Below are positions 1 through 10,164 of a DNA stretch of 64,000 nt, in pieces. The position numbers and the translations under genes were made by a program. This DNA is from Megaustenia siamemsis (taxonomy: Eukaryota; Mollusca; Gastropoda; Stylommatophora; Ariophantidae), in contig JAVIAB010000073.1 in assembly GCA_032433765.1 (NCBI GenBank), positions 55,789,565 through 55,853,564 of the forward strand, read 5' to 3'. Below the pieces are notes generated by a model that saw nothing but the letters and a program-made list of their open reading frames with translations, was not told where the DNA came from and did no database searches. Numbering within the stretch: position 1 is the first letter of the stretch; every line of letters begins with the position of its first letter.

Positions 1-104
1 TTCCCTTTTGATGTTGGAAATTATATTTTTTTTCCTTGCTTAGGGCTCGTTTAGAGTGTCCTAATTACTCCGTTAAGCTGTGCATTGTATTTTCATCATT
101 CATG

Positions 105-222
105 TTTCGATTTATCGAGTTATTTCTGGGTTACCATCATTACACTCCGAACATGTCGATATGTGCTCAGATTCTCACCTCAGCATATCACATAGCGTCC
201 AACAACTGACGACTCCAGCTCT
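105..222 (+). repeat. Dispersed repeat X, copy 1
   Basis: This stretch matches 58818-58932 in the same orientation. Both contain a block around CACTCCGARCATGTC, then GTGCTCAGAT, and end with CTGACGACTCCAG. Similarity stops on both sides. I see no coding potential and no terminal structure, so the class is unknown. The sequence before and after it (1-104 and 223-852) is AT-rich, with no gene I can support. Confidence 0.6.
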
Positions 223-852
223 GATTATTATATAAAAACCATATCTATTTTGCCTTCGACAGTTTTATTGCATTATGTCCCCTTGTCCAGTATTTACCTC
301 CATGTTAATGAAGTAGAAACAAGAAAATGCAAGGGGAAAAAAAGAAATGTAAGACAAGAAGAAATAACAACCAGAACAGGATGAAGAAAAGTGAAGAACT
401 AGAATAAAAATGAAAGATGTCGAAAAAAATGTAAAGTAAAAAAAAAAATGTAAGAAAACAGATAGTAAAGAATACATAATAGGAAGAAAGGAAATAGAAG
501 AATAAATGTAAAGAAGATGTGAGAGGATGGATAAACTGTAATATAGAAGACGAACTTAACATGATTTTTTTAGTTTAAAGCAAATATTTATTTGTTGATA
601 CAAATATGTATTGATGAAAGTTTAATAGTCAGTGCTCATAACTAAACATTCAAAGATGGGCAAAAATCTGAGAGTTTTGGGGGATGTAATATCCTATTTG
701 TTTCCATCAAAGTTTACAACATTTTGAGATACGGCGTCTGGTAATCATTTTAAATGTATAATAGAAGAGGTATGCTATGTGTATTTTATGTACATGGTAA
801 TATACAAATAAAGCAAATCAACTAAAATGTCAGTGACAAACAACTGTGATAG

Positions 853-1166
853 ATAAAAGGATGGCGTGTTCGACGCACCATGCGCCATGCCGATTTCGAT
901 CATGTACGTTTAGCCGCACAGTGCGTCACTCTCAATTTGATTAGTGTAAACTGTCATCAAACTATATTCCTTTTACATGTCTTGTATAATCTTGGTATTT
1001 GTGAAATCTAATTCCTTGTTTAATCGTCTAAAAATTCATATATAGTTATTTAAGTGTTAGATAACATACACGTGTAGATTAATATTTAAAAACATGAACA
1101 ATTTTGTCTTTGAAATCTCTACCGCTAAATTGATAAAATACCTTCCGTACTGAAAGAGATAAGGAA
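853..1166 (+). mobile_element. MITE-like non-autonomous element, TTAA type, copy 1 (diverged)
   Basis: This region aligns over almost its whole length with the reverse complement of 58274-58541. Shared blocks include CTCAATTTGATTAGTGT, TACATGTCTTGTAT and TGAAATCTAAT. The right end, CTTCCGTACTGAAAGAG at about 1146-1162, corresponds to the terminal repeat of the better-preserved copy; the left end is degraded. It has no coding capacity. A piggyBac-type origin is inferred from the second copy's TTAA flank. Confidence 0.55.
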
Positions 1167-1293
1167 TTGAGAGAGCATTACTTCAATTGGAGCAAGCATT
1201 AGAAATGGACTAATACAGACAATAATACATAGATCAGGATGAAAAATGTTGCTGGAAAGGGGGGTTTAATGTACGGGAATGTCACGCCTGCAG

Positions 1294-1527
1294 TGACGTC
1301 AATCATACCGACAAAAGTAGCGATCTTTATTGGCGATTTTATGTGACCTGGAGGTTTTATTTGGATTTCAAAAGATGGCTTCTAAGTTGAACCTCAGTCA
1401 TTATCCACTAAAACCCGCGAGCTAAACACAGTCACTCAAAGTGTGTGACGTTTTCAGCGATGTTAGCTGGGGCGATTGTGGGCAAAAAGACGTCACCATT
1501 CTAAGCTCGACTACCTGAAGACGTCAC
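1294..1527. promoter_or_regulatory. Cluster of CRE-like sites
   Basis: A full palindromic cAMP-response element, TGACGTCA, lies at 1294-1301. Related sites follow at 1446-1453 (TGACGTTT), 1489-1496 and 1520-1527 (both GACGTCAC). Four such sites in about 230 bp of otherwise unremarkable sequence could be a CREB/ATF-responsive enhancer or promoter. No transcript or first exon is recognisable nearby, so function is inferred only from motif density. Confidence 0.3.
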
Positions 1528-3150
1528 TAAGATGAGAAAAAGGTGAAAAAGGGGGGGGGGGCGACGAAAGGCTTGAAGATTATGTTTATGGTCAACATCA
1601 GAAGACAAATAAAAAAATGGAGTAAACAAAAATATGGAATGAAACTAACGAAAATATAGTACTTTAGCAGTGATAGTCTCTCTAAGTTCTTACAGCTATT
1701 CAGTTCAGAGATTATTCACAAAGGCATGTAAGATTAAAGAAAGCCAAGAAAAGTGTAAGGTCATTAGAATATAGTATGTGCAATACACTTATAAATATAA
1801 CAATTTAAACAATATGGAAATTGGAGATAATAACGTCAGATCAAGATGGAATTATAGATTACTGACAGACATGCCGATAGCGCAAACGATGTTTGTAATC
1901 TGTCAAAGTCAATATCCAACGCAAAACAAACCAAAACATAGAATACACTATCAATTAAAATGGCTACATAATAAATATGAAAAAAATACACAGAAAAAAA
2001 ACGAGGCTAACAGGGCAACATGTTTATAAATTATGAGGAAACTTCCAAAAATTATTAAGACATTATTTGAGAGGGGGGAAGAAAAGGGGGGGGGGGTGGG
2101 AGGGGGAAGACGCTCAACAGCATCTGAGCAGCGATTGGTCAGAGATTCACAGCTGACTAGTGCCTCAAAATGAGCGAGACGACAGTCAGTCCTGCTCCAG
2201 ACCTTTCTCCATTTCCAAGTGGTGTCCCTGATGACATGACTAACCAGCCTGAGCATGTGTGTAAGGGATCCAAGTAGGAAGGCAACACGGTACTCAAAAT
2301 AGTCATGTCGAAGACGGATTTGTCGAAGCGAAAGGCACAGATATCGCATCTCTACCGTAGCCAAGTGACACAACGCATCCACGCCCACTCGACGCTCTCT
2401 TAAGGGCGGACGATGATAAGGAGTAATCGTCGGGGGGGGGAGGCTGTTGAAGAAAATGTATTCCACGCTGAAGATTTTTCAGACTGGAAGCATATTTATT
2501 TAGTTTTCTCTTAACCGGTGACGTAATAACATATGTATCACAGCTTCTATAGATTTCATGTCTACCACAACATTCCACCCACAAGCAACTGTTGATGTTT
2601 CCTTGTAGTTTCCAGACTAAGCAATTTTCATTGCAATGAATCCCACTGGTTTCCTTAATGCATACGTTAACCAATAATACGGTATCAAGCTCATTTCTCA
2701 TAATATTCTTCAAATTTATTTTATTCCTTAAATGAGTTTCCAGATTTAGTATCAATTAATGAATGCCTTCATGGCACCAAAAATGTCAGTTTTTATGCAA
2801 AAATTCATGATCAAAGCTCATTAGATTTAGGCTAATACTGTTCAATTCCGTTTCCTCCTTCCCAGCTAATTCGTTCATTTTTAATCGTTTTCAGCTGAGC
2901 AAATTAGCGATTAATACTAAATTTGCTTCCAAAATGGAAAGCATTTGGCAATTGGAAGGTTCATATGGAGGGTTACTAGGATATGCCATTTATCATTATC
3001 ACCATTATAACCATTGCCCTGCCAATCATCATTATCATTATTCATTTAACTGAAGACTGGATAAAATGTCCAACATTTCTTAAACCATGGTAACTATGTT
3101 AAACTGACTTTTCCACTTCTTTACGTCTTCCTTTTCCAAAGGATTATGTA
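1528..3150. other. No recognisable gene; G-runs and two minus-strand open frames
   Basis: The region holds poly-G runs near 1551, 2086 and 2431. Two open frames lie on the minus strand: 1951-2466 (171 codons) and 2303-2755 (150 codons). The second includes a cysteine-bearing stretch with GIHCNENCLVWKL and WVECCGRHEIY. Neither matches a family I know and they overlap each other in different frames. They may be chance frames or fragments of an old element. Confidence 0.3.
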
Positions 3151-3154
3151 GACT

Positions 3155-3975
3155 AGAGACACGACGCCAGCCTCTAGACAGGAAGGACCCTGGTTCAAAC
3201 CCTACCACAATTAATCCGTGGTTTCTTCCTGATGTTACCTTTCCGTGGTCTCTGGGTAGTGAGGCCGATGTCTAGCCTTCTCTGGGTAGTGAGGTCCGAT
3301 GTCTAGCCTTCTCTGGGTAGTGAGATCCGATGTATAGCCCTCTCTGGGTAATGAGGTCCGATGTCTAGCCATCTCTGGGTAGTGAGGTCCGATGTCTAGC
3401 CTTCTCTGGGTAGTGAGGTCCGATGTCTAGCCTTCTCTGGGTAGTGAGGTCCGATGTCTAGCCTTCTCTGGTAAATGAGGCCCGATGTCTAGCCCTCTCT
3501 GGGTAGTGAGGTCCGATGTCTAGCCTTCTCTGGGTAGTGAGATCCGATGTATAGCCCTCTCTGGGTAGTGAGGTCCGATGTCTAGCCTTCTCTGGGTAGT
3601 GAGGTCCGATGTCTAGCCTTCTCTGGGAAGTGAGATCCGATGTATAGCCCTCTCTGGGTAATGAGGTCCAATGTCTAGCCATCTCTGGGTAGTGAGGTCC
3701 GATGTCTAGCCTTCTCTGGGTAGTGAGGTCCGATGTCCCTATCAGGATAAGGGCAATAAATAGAAGTCTCGTGTGCACTCAATGCACGTTAAATACATTT
3801 GGCAGTTAAAATTCGAAAATATTGACAATAGATTTTGCCGCTTCCCAGGCAAAATTTTCGGTAAAAACATATCCATACCATTGAAACCAGGCTATAGTAC
3901 GGAGTTCGTACACGTAGGTCAGGTTTCTCCTCTGATTTTCTCGAGGGGGATATTGGGGCACCTATGGATGCATCC
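3155..3975 (+). repeat. Dispersed repeat R4, copy 1, carrying an internal tandem expansion
   Basis: The left part contains a tRNA B-box-like GGTTCAAACCC near 3192 and ATCCGTGGTTTCTTCC. The right part contains GTGCACTCAATGCACGTTAAA followed by GGCAGTTAAAA. The same order of blocks is found at 22590-22960, and a shorter piece at 41575-41700. The pattern suggests a SINE-like retroposon with a tRNA-like head. In this copy the central CTCTGGGTAGTGAGG segment is expanded to about 16 units. Confidence 0.55.
3251..3737. repeat. 31-bp minisatellite inside R4, about 16 copies
   Basis: The core of the unit is TCTGGGTAGTGAGGTCCGAT followed by GTCTAGCCT. Variants include GAGATCCGATGTATAG and CCATCTCTGG. 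At 22700-22725 the corresponding segment of the other R4 copy is present once, so the array is a local expansion. The minus-strand open frame 3458-3778 is only repeat translation. Confidence 0.85.
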
Positions 3976-5572
3976 AGTGTGCAGTGACGATGATAGTAAT
4001 GGTTAATACAAACAAACATCGTGTATTGAAAGATTATGTTATATAGTATGTCTGTTGCCAGTTCACTCTTCTAAGTATTTTCCCTTAGAACTATCATCTG
4101 TGTATATTTCATGGACGACTTCTTGTATCTAGCACTCTTTTATATGTTTCATCGTTCTCCTCTATTATACATCTTTTTTTGCTTCGTTTATGTCGTGGTC
4201 TGGTCTTTATAGTTTCAGATTCCACGAATTTCTTTATCTTTATGGTTCTACGTCCTTTAAACATGTTTCTCTTTGTCGTCTTGTTTCTACATCCCTTTAG
4301 TATGTTTCTCTTTGACTTCCTGATTCGATCCTTCCTCTTTCTAGCTGTTCTTGCAATTATCTTCCAGTTTTCTTCTACTTTTAGCTTTTTTGATCTATGA
4401 AGCTATTACCTCTAGCTTCTTTTCTCTATCTCTATCTAATTTGTATTAAAAGAAAAAGTAAACCAGAATTCCTCACACATTAGAATTAATAAAATATTAC
4501 AAATCTCCACCTAGGTTAATCATGTACTGGAGACACGAAATACATCACAACAGGGAATCTGCGCATTTAAATCAGAAAATAGTAAATATATATCTTATCA
4601 ACCTGCCTTTGTTATACATTCAAGACAGCCAATAAGAAAACGTGACATTTCTACTTCTAGAAAGAACGCCAGTTGTAGATAGGCTATCTTCATTAGCAGA
4701 AACGTGGATTAATCACGATCACCCCAACCAGTGATATAAATAAATCAATCAATCAAATGTGCACGCTTATGATGATTCGATTCATGACCAGACCACATAA
4801 AGAAAGTCATGTTCTAGAATTGTCTTCACAAACTCAACAGTTTACCAATCGTAATTTGTTCTACTGTGCTGACCTGTTCAGAAATATCGTCGGATATCAC
4901 GTACACGGTTGAACCAATTTGAGTTAAAGTTGTTGACGTTTATATTTTACACATTTTTATTTAAAAAGATGACGTAGACAGTGCTACTGCGGCCTCGCAG
5001 ACACGCTCGGGGCAGTAAAACGCTAAGGGAGGGTTCCATTCTGTTTTGTTTTGTTTTCAGCGTTCGCCAGTTACTTGAGGGTGGATGCGGTGCTTTGCAA
5101 AGCAAAGCCACGATATCTGTATTTTTAGGCCCGAAACATCCGTCTTTGGCATTGGTAGGTTTGTTTAACAATTTTTGCAGGGGCAGCGCCCATTTTTGTG
5201 TTATTCTTTTCGTCTTTCTCCAATAAGATTTCTCACGTTTACAAACGGGGCTTCCTGTTTTCCGCCGTTTTCCGAGAGCGCTAGATATTGATATTATACA
5301 GAGACAAGGGAAGGGTAAACAAAATAAGGAAACCACGGGTTCGAAGTGAAAATTTCCCACTGCCTGTGGTGGCATTAGAGGCCTGTCCAGATATCGAGGC
5401 CTTACCAGTACACCTCAGGGTCCTCTAAATGAAATCAACCCCAGTGCTTTGTGGGTGGCATTTTTTTAATCAACGACTAGTCAATCGCAAATAAAACCGA
5501 CGGGAGGCAAAGTCAAGCACCAAATGTACAATCATGGATATCATGAGTTACCTCAAATTTATAATATCAGAA
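3976..5572. other. AT-rich sequence without a recognisable gene
   Basis: Most of this stretch is AT-rich. A more GC-balanced patch lies at about 4960-5400, with a GTTTT microsatellite near 5040 and a minus-strand open frame at 4947-5375 (142 codons) that I do not recognise. The sequence near 4730 (ATAAATAAATCAATCAATCA) resembles a retroposon tail. There is no supportable gene. Confidence 0.3.
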
Positions 5573-5629
5573 ATGTGTGTAGCGAGACATGATCACCTAC
5601 GCCAGCAGGTAAGGTTTTTGATGATGATG

Positions 5630-5660
<31 letters not shown>

Positions 5661-5662
5661 GG
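5573..5662 (+). mobile_element. LINE-A 3' end fragment with GATGAT tail
   Basis: The segment reads GAGACATGATCACCTACG, then CCAGCAGG, then a (GATGAT)n-like tail. This is the 3' terminus of the LINE-A copies at 19160-19680, 25950-26384 and 53490-53875. Only the last 40 or so bases plus the microsatellite tail remain, as expected of strong 5' truncation during target-primed reverse transcription. Confidence 0.7.
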
Positions 5663-5934
5663 ATGTTGAAAGAGAAAACATTATTTGTTCAATATCAGAA
5701 ATGGACAAATTCAAGATTATTTTTTTTCATCATGAGAAATACAATTTTAAAATGCTAGTACAACAATTATAAAGAAATTGAAACATTTTAACATTTTTAT
5801 TTTATAACGAGACAGAACTGTCCCAACAAAAATCTCGGATAAAAACATAGAAAAAAAGAGAAGGATCAGCAATGTTTTTTTCCCCCCAAATTTACCTGAA
5901 GACTGTAAACGATTTACAACTATAACACAACAGG

Positions 5935-6249
5935 TTGGCTAGCTGTGCTGTTGTTGAAGATGGTCAACCACTGGATCGGGCTGACATCATCAATGCCCTC
6001 CAGGAAGTGGGAAGGACACAGGACTTCGATAACCATGAGTCCACGTCACTCACTCAGATGAAAGAGATGGGAGTTAAGATGGACACAACCAGAAGCGAGA
6101 AACTTAGTGGGCGTGTTAGAAGACAAATCAACCAACATAGAACTGGAGTCGTCAGTCGCTGGATACTTCGAGACTTGCTGAAGAAGGGATCTGAGCACCT
6201 ATGGACATGTTCGGAGTACAATGACGATAACCCGCTAATAACTCAATAA
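5935..6249 (+). CDS. Unrecognised exon-like open reading frame
   Basis: The frame is open for about 104 codons and reads LASCAVVEDGQPLDRADI at its start, with NALQEVGRTQDFDN soon after. It opens with TTG directly after CACAACAG, which could be a splice acceptor, so the true start is unknown. Codon usage and composition look more protein-like than the AT-rich surroundings. The ALQEVGR segment faintly resembles the end of a death-fold domain, but this is too weak for a name. A decayed LINE-B follows at 6620. It could be an exon of a host gene whose remainder is not visible, an upstream piece of a transposable element, or chance. Confidence 0.3.
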   Translation: MASCAVVEDGQPLDRADIINALQEVGRTQDFDNHESTSLTQMKEMGVKMDTTRSEKLSGRVRRQINQHRTGVVSRWILRDLLKKGSEHLWTCSEYNDDNPLITQ

Positions 6250-6438
6250 CTAGAATACATTTAGATAGAAGCGAGCTGCATTACACCGAGTAATTTGTAC
6301 GTGTTATGGTCCTTGAGGTAATTAATTCATGCATTATTTTGAAAGATAAAATATATTATCAAAACTAAGAAACTTAAACAGAAATAGTGTATAGTTATAC
6401 AACCGTCGGCATCGGCACAACATGATTATTGCTTGCAG

Positions 6439-6528
6439 TGAGACTAGAAATCTTGAATGCGATTAAGAAACGTGGGTTGGCAATATTTCGACGATCCAAC
6501 CTTGCTCATGGCGTCCTACACGATACGG
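6439..6528 (+). CDS. Possible small exon with splice-like borders
   Basis: A short open segment reading VRLEILNAIKKRGLAIF and on to LAHGVLHDT lies between TTATTGCTTGCAG (acceptor-like) and a GTAAATGG donor-like site. No family is recognisable. It may belong with the exon-like frame at 5935-6249, but the pieces cannot be joined with confidence, and the adjacent LINE-B remnant is an equally good source. Confidence 0.2.
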
Positions 6529-6619
6529 TAAATGGGGATAAAATGTGGACGAAAAAAGCCAATATCGGAAGACAAGGGATTGATAATCTTCATCCCAACG
6601 GTGTGCTACCAATGTCAGT

Positions 6620-7000
6620 CCTGGACGCAAAAACATTTAAAAAAATAACTTCAACCGAGATTAAATTTGTTAGATAAATGACAGGATAAGAGAGATAAGA
6701 TCAGAAATGAAAAATTGAGAAAAAAGCTTGGAATAACACCCGGCATATAATATAAAAAGAAACAATAGATACAATGGTTTGACCACGTGTTAAGGTAGAA
6801 AGATCAAAACACAACACAACGAGCCTTCAATAAACGTTGCGAGAACATCAGACCCAGGGACCGACCACAAAAAAAGATTGATTTACGGAATATTAGAAAC
6901 ACTATGAAACATAACAGCAGCAGAGTCGAACGGAAGAGAAAAAGACCGCAAATTATATCTCCCCTCGACGCTGAAAGGCAAAGAAGGAAGAAATAGGTGT
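6620..7000 (+). pseudogene. LINE-B reverse transcriptase C-terminal remnant
   Basis: This decayed copy corresponds to the C-terminal part of a non-LTR retrotransposon ORF2. Blocks shared with 52780-53175, 54080-54765 and the reverse complement of 55340-55645 include the region after WFGHV (here TGGTTTGACCACGTG), the AACGTTGCGAGAACATCAGACC block and the CCCCTCGACGCTGAAAGGCA end. Multiple stops and shifts make it non-functional. The copy has lost everything upstream of the C-terminal segment. Confidence 0.65.
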
Positions 7001-7467
7001 AGACACACCTCTAATCGACACCTCTCAACTAGCAACCACTATCAGCGAGACTACAGTTAATTATATAATATCCGTTATTACATTTATTTTTTTCCCATAA
7101 CTGAAATTGTAATAAGGAATAACTTATTTCTCAGGTGGAAAAAAAATCCAGAAAATTACAAGCTGTGAACGGCACTTGAGGAAACGTCTTTACTATGTCA
7201 ATAGAGCTTCCCTGGGTGACATGTTCTGACATTAGTTACGCCACTGGTTTATCCGTTTCCTCGAGAGAACAGCAGATGGTGCCTGAGTTAGATCCCTGAG
7301 ATAATAATTATCTGACTGGTGTAGAAGCAACTGACGAAACTGTGATCAATAAGACCCGTATTATGTTGACACAAGAGGACAGTATCTAGTACAGGTTCCT
7401 GTAGTGGCGTTCCTGGTTTGGCGGCCTTTTTAATAAATGGTCTACCAACTTCTCGATAACTAAATGG
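7001..7467. other. Left flank of the transposon pair; nothing recognised
   Basis: Ordinary AT-rich sequence. A minus-strand open frame crosses from the transposon into this flank (7288-7620), but the flanking part has no recognisable similarity. The last bases before the transposon are CTAAATGG followed by the TA target site at 7468-7469. Confidence 0.4.
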
Positions 7468-7608
7468 TATTGGTCGTTTCAAATCTAAATGTTCACGATT
7501 AACATGAAATATCTCCTCTTTCCCTGCACTTACAAACTTGATTTTTTGCATCTGGCCTTGTTTTTCTAAGGTCCCACCGATTTCACAAAATTTAATGATG
7601 TAGGAAGT

Positions 7609-7800
7609 ATGCTTCATCATGAAGCAGCACTTTCCTTTGATCTCAGTGAATTTACGGATCTTTTTGCTCCTGGAGAAAATAATTTACCGTACATTAATGG
7701 AAATCAGCTTCTCGACATAGGCGTCTCTACACAACTTGAAAGTTGGAGGCGTTTATCAACTGTTTACTTTCTATTGTTTACTTTCTTTAAAATACTATGA
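7609..7800 (+). CDS. Small ORF in the transposon 3' region, antisense to the transposase (copy 1)
   Basis: A 63-codon frame on the strand opposite to the transposase, downstream of it. It contains LSEFTDLFAPGENNLPYING and LLDIGVSTQLESWRRL. The spacing of hydrophobic residues loosely recalls a SAM domain, but I would not assign it. It may be captured host sequence or a chance frame. The same frame is at 12262-12453. Confidence 0.25.
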   Translation: MLHHEAALSFDLSEFTDLFAPGENNLPYINGNQLLDIGVSTQLESWRRLSTVYFLLFTFFKIL

Positions 7801-8217
7801 GAATGTCAATGTTATAGCCTTTACAGACGGTCTAAAACAAATCAGCGTATAAACAGTTCCATTAATGAAAACTATTTAAACAATAAACAACAAAGAATAC
7901 ATTAAAAAAAATTAATTATCCGTTGCGAGCGATAACGAGCATGACATATCAAGCAAAGTTATTGTTTATGGGTACGCATGTGACTAAAGAGTCCGATGTA
8001 AGCACGGGATCCTCTTCACTGTAAAGAGCTACATTGTTCGTTTTATGTCTTTCCATGTGACTTTCATTATTTTACGTAAACAAGACATATGAAAGTGATT
8101 TAGTTTCTTTGCATGCCTGCAGTACACATATCAAGAATCTTTACATTTTCAAAACGTTATCAACTTTAGCTAAAGATTGATCATGCGAACATATAAAAAC
8201 GTCCATTATTATTTCAT

Positions 8218-9495
8218 TTATTCTGAATCAGAGGAGTCTAACATATTGATTACTAATCTGGGCTGAACGAACGATAGTCCATCTTTTTTCCAATAGTCAT
8301 TTTCTTCTTTTAAGACATGATCTTCACATTTGCACCAAAAATCTTTGTCAATCTGTGATAGAGCAGCATATGTCAGTCCTTTTATATCGCATAGTTTAAA
8401 ACTTGTATTCTCAGCTGCCACCTGCCCTTTAATTTTTGCCCAAACGAGTTCAATGGGGTTTAATTGTGGATGATAAGGGGGCAGTCTCAAGCACGTATGA
8501 CCATGCTGTTGAATGATTTTGTCTATTTGGAATACTTTGGTCTTTTGCGATTTCTTAACAAGTGACAGTAATTCAGGTTTCAAAAATCCCTCGTTAAATG
8601 GAATTCCTTCCTTTCTTAGCCAAATCTTTATAACATCTTTTGTACTGGTAGATGTAGGAATTTTGTCTTCTTCTGCCACAGCGTTGTGGTACGACGCGTT
8701 GTCCATTACCAGACAGGATGGTCTGTCTAGAATTGGAAGAAGAGTATTTTCAATCCACTCTCTAAATATATGGCCATTCATCTCGGTGTGATAGTCCCTG
8801 TTGTCAGTATAATTAGAGGTGAATATAAGTTCTGCATTTTTCACCAACCCTTCTTTTCGGCTGCCTGCATGTGCCATTATAATACGCTGTCCTTTTCCAG
8901 TGGGTACACATCTTTTAATACTTCCATCTGATAACTGCCATTCCTTTGCACTTGTGTGGTGAGAATTTATCCAAGATTCATCTAGAAATACAATATCATA
9001 ACCTTGGTTACGCATTTCCCGTACTTCACGTAAATATTTACTCCTCATAGAAACTAAGTGCGGCTTCTCGCAGATGACATTTCTACCACTATCGTACTTT
9101 CTAAACGTAAAACCGATGCTTCTAACAGTTCTCCATAATGTTGTTTTCGACACAACAATGTCATTTTCTGCTCTCAGTCGAATTTTCAGTTTTCTTAAAG
9201 TCACAGTTTCTTTGGAATCGAACATTTTACAAATTGCTCTTCTAATCACTTCCTTGTCAAAACTATCTACTACTTTCTTTCTTCCTAGCGTCCTAGTCTT
9301 GATTGAACTGGACACTCCGTTAGCTTTAAGCACTTGTTTGAAAAAGCGTTTGCTTATACCCAATGCGTGAATAGTTCTCTTTTCTGGCTTTGAGATGCTT
9401 CGATACAGTTTTCCACGCTTAGCTTCTATGCAAAAATATTTATACACCTTTATTGCCACTGATTGCAATGTAAGGAACTTTACTTTTATACCCAT
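8218..9495 (-). CDS. DDE transposase, IS630-Tc1-mariner superfamily (DD82E/Sailor-like), copy 1
   Basis: This 425-residue protein is predicted to cut and paste its own element at TA sites in the nucleus. Residues about 30-130 are basic and look like the paired helix-turn-helix DNA-binding region. The catalytic triad is visible as D172 (VFLDESW), D265 (LVMDNASYH) and E349 (HPQLNPIELVW). The last two acidic residues are separated by 83 residues, far more than the 34-41 typical of Tc1 and mariner; from memory this fits the DD82E group called Sailor. The frame is uninterrupted, with ATG close to the inner terminal repeat, and the AATAAA motif overlaps the stop codon. The protein is identical to that at 10567-11844. 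No lesion is visible, so activity is possible but unproven. Confidence 0.93.
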   Translation of the reverse strand: MGIKVKFLTLQSVAIKVYKYFCIEAKRGKLYRSISKPEKRTIHALGISKRFFKQVLKANGVSSSIKTRTLGRKKVVDSFDKEVIRRAICKMFDSKETVTLRKLKIRLRAENDIVVSKTTLWRTVRSIGFTFRKYDSGRNVICEKPHLVSMRSKYLREVREMRNQGYDIVFLDESWINSHHTSAKEWQLSDGSIKRCVPTGKGQRIIMAHAGSRKEGLVKNAELIFTSNYTDNRDYHTEMNGHIFREWIENTLLPILDRPSCLVMDNASYHNAVAEEDKIPTSTSTKDVIKIWLRKEGIPFNEGFLKPELLSLVKKSQKTKVFQIDKIIQQHGHTCLRLPPYHPQLNPIELVWAKIKGQVAAENTSFKLCDIKGLTYAALSQIDKDFWCKCEDHVLKEENDYWKKDGLSFVQPRLVINMLDSSDSE

Positions 9496-9897
9496 TGACT
9501 AACAGATCACAAATTTAACGAAATTACCCAATAATTAGGATACGCCGTTGCACATAAATCACAACAAAACGACAGGAAATGGGATGCACCGGATATAAAA
9601 TTATAACTATGACGCGTTTTATGTGTTTTTTAGTGCTTAAAACAGGGAAATTGGCGCGCATTACGTTCAAGATGACAAGTCCGTGGGTGCTCACTCATAT
9701 GAAGCGGTAATTCCTCCAAATATATGGTTTGACCAAAATGCCTTAAATTTGTATACTTCAAATAAAGAATATTTAAAACTATACGTTTGTTGGTGAGGAA
9801 ATGAATGTACTTCTTGGGACCAAAAAATCACAAGACCATATGCAAAATTTCAGCATTATCAATCAATTGGTTGCAGAGATATGGAATTTTAAACACC

Positions 9898-9913
9898 TTC
9901 AAAATATTTTGAA
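9898..9913. repeat. Perfect 16-bp subterminal palindrome, copy 1
   Basis: TTCAAAATATTTTGAA reads the same on both strands. It overlaps the inner terminal inverted repeat at the transposase 5' end of the element. The other end of the element lacks it. It is a candidate transposase binding or regulatory site. Confidence 0.6.
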
Positions 9914-9923
9914 ACGACCTATA

Positions 9924-10138
9924 AAAATCCGTTTGCAGGTTGATAATGATCGACGCTTCGTTCGTTCGTTGCAAATTAATAAATATTTAGTTTACCAATA
10001 TGTAAAAAGTCAACATTACCTCCCGTGTGATGGATATTGGGTTCACTAATGCGTCATTTATAGACTTAGAATTAGAAATATGAGGTTGCGCCTATGCTAT
10101 AAATTAATATGTTGAGTTTTTGTGAATACTATTTTGTG
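9924..10138. other. Spacer between the two transposons
   Basis: This is 215 bp of AT-rich sequence with no palindromy with itself and no recognised gene. It begins right after TA at 9922-9923 and ends before TA at 10139-10140, so it is best read as host DNA caught between two separate insertions. Confidence 0.7.
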
Positions 10139-10148
10139 TATAGGTCGT

Positions 10149-10164
10149 TTCAAAATATTTTGAA
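10149..10164. repeat. Perfect 16-bp subterminal palindrome, copy 2
   Basis: The same TTCAAAATATTTTGAA as at 9898-9913, overlapping the end of the 5' terminal inverted repeat of copy 2. Confidence 0.6.

Larger units (their letters stand above)
7470..9921 (-). mobile_element. Tc1/mariner-type DNA transposon, copy 1 (about 2452 bp)
   Basis: The element is bounded by TA at 7468-7469 and 9922-9923. Its ends form a 14-bp terminal inverted repeat with one mismatch: TTGGTCGTTTCAAA at the outer end and, in reverse complement, TAGGTCGTTTCAAA at the inner end. It carries one transposase gene on the minus strand and about 750 bp of 3' sequence after it. TA target duplication and a DDE transposase with PHN-like and NPIE motifs place it in the IS630-Tc1-mariner superfamily. 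It appears intact. Confidence 0.92.

Noticed and set aside
1951..2466. 171-codon minus-strand ORF
   Set aside because: Composition follows the local poly-G and A-rich DNA, no motif is seen, and it overlaps a second frame of similar size.
8513..9370. 92- and 98-codon frames opposite the transposase (also 10692-11549)
   Set aside because: They are antisense shadows of the conserved transposase gene.
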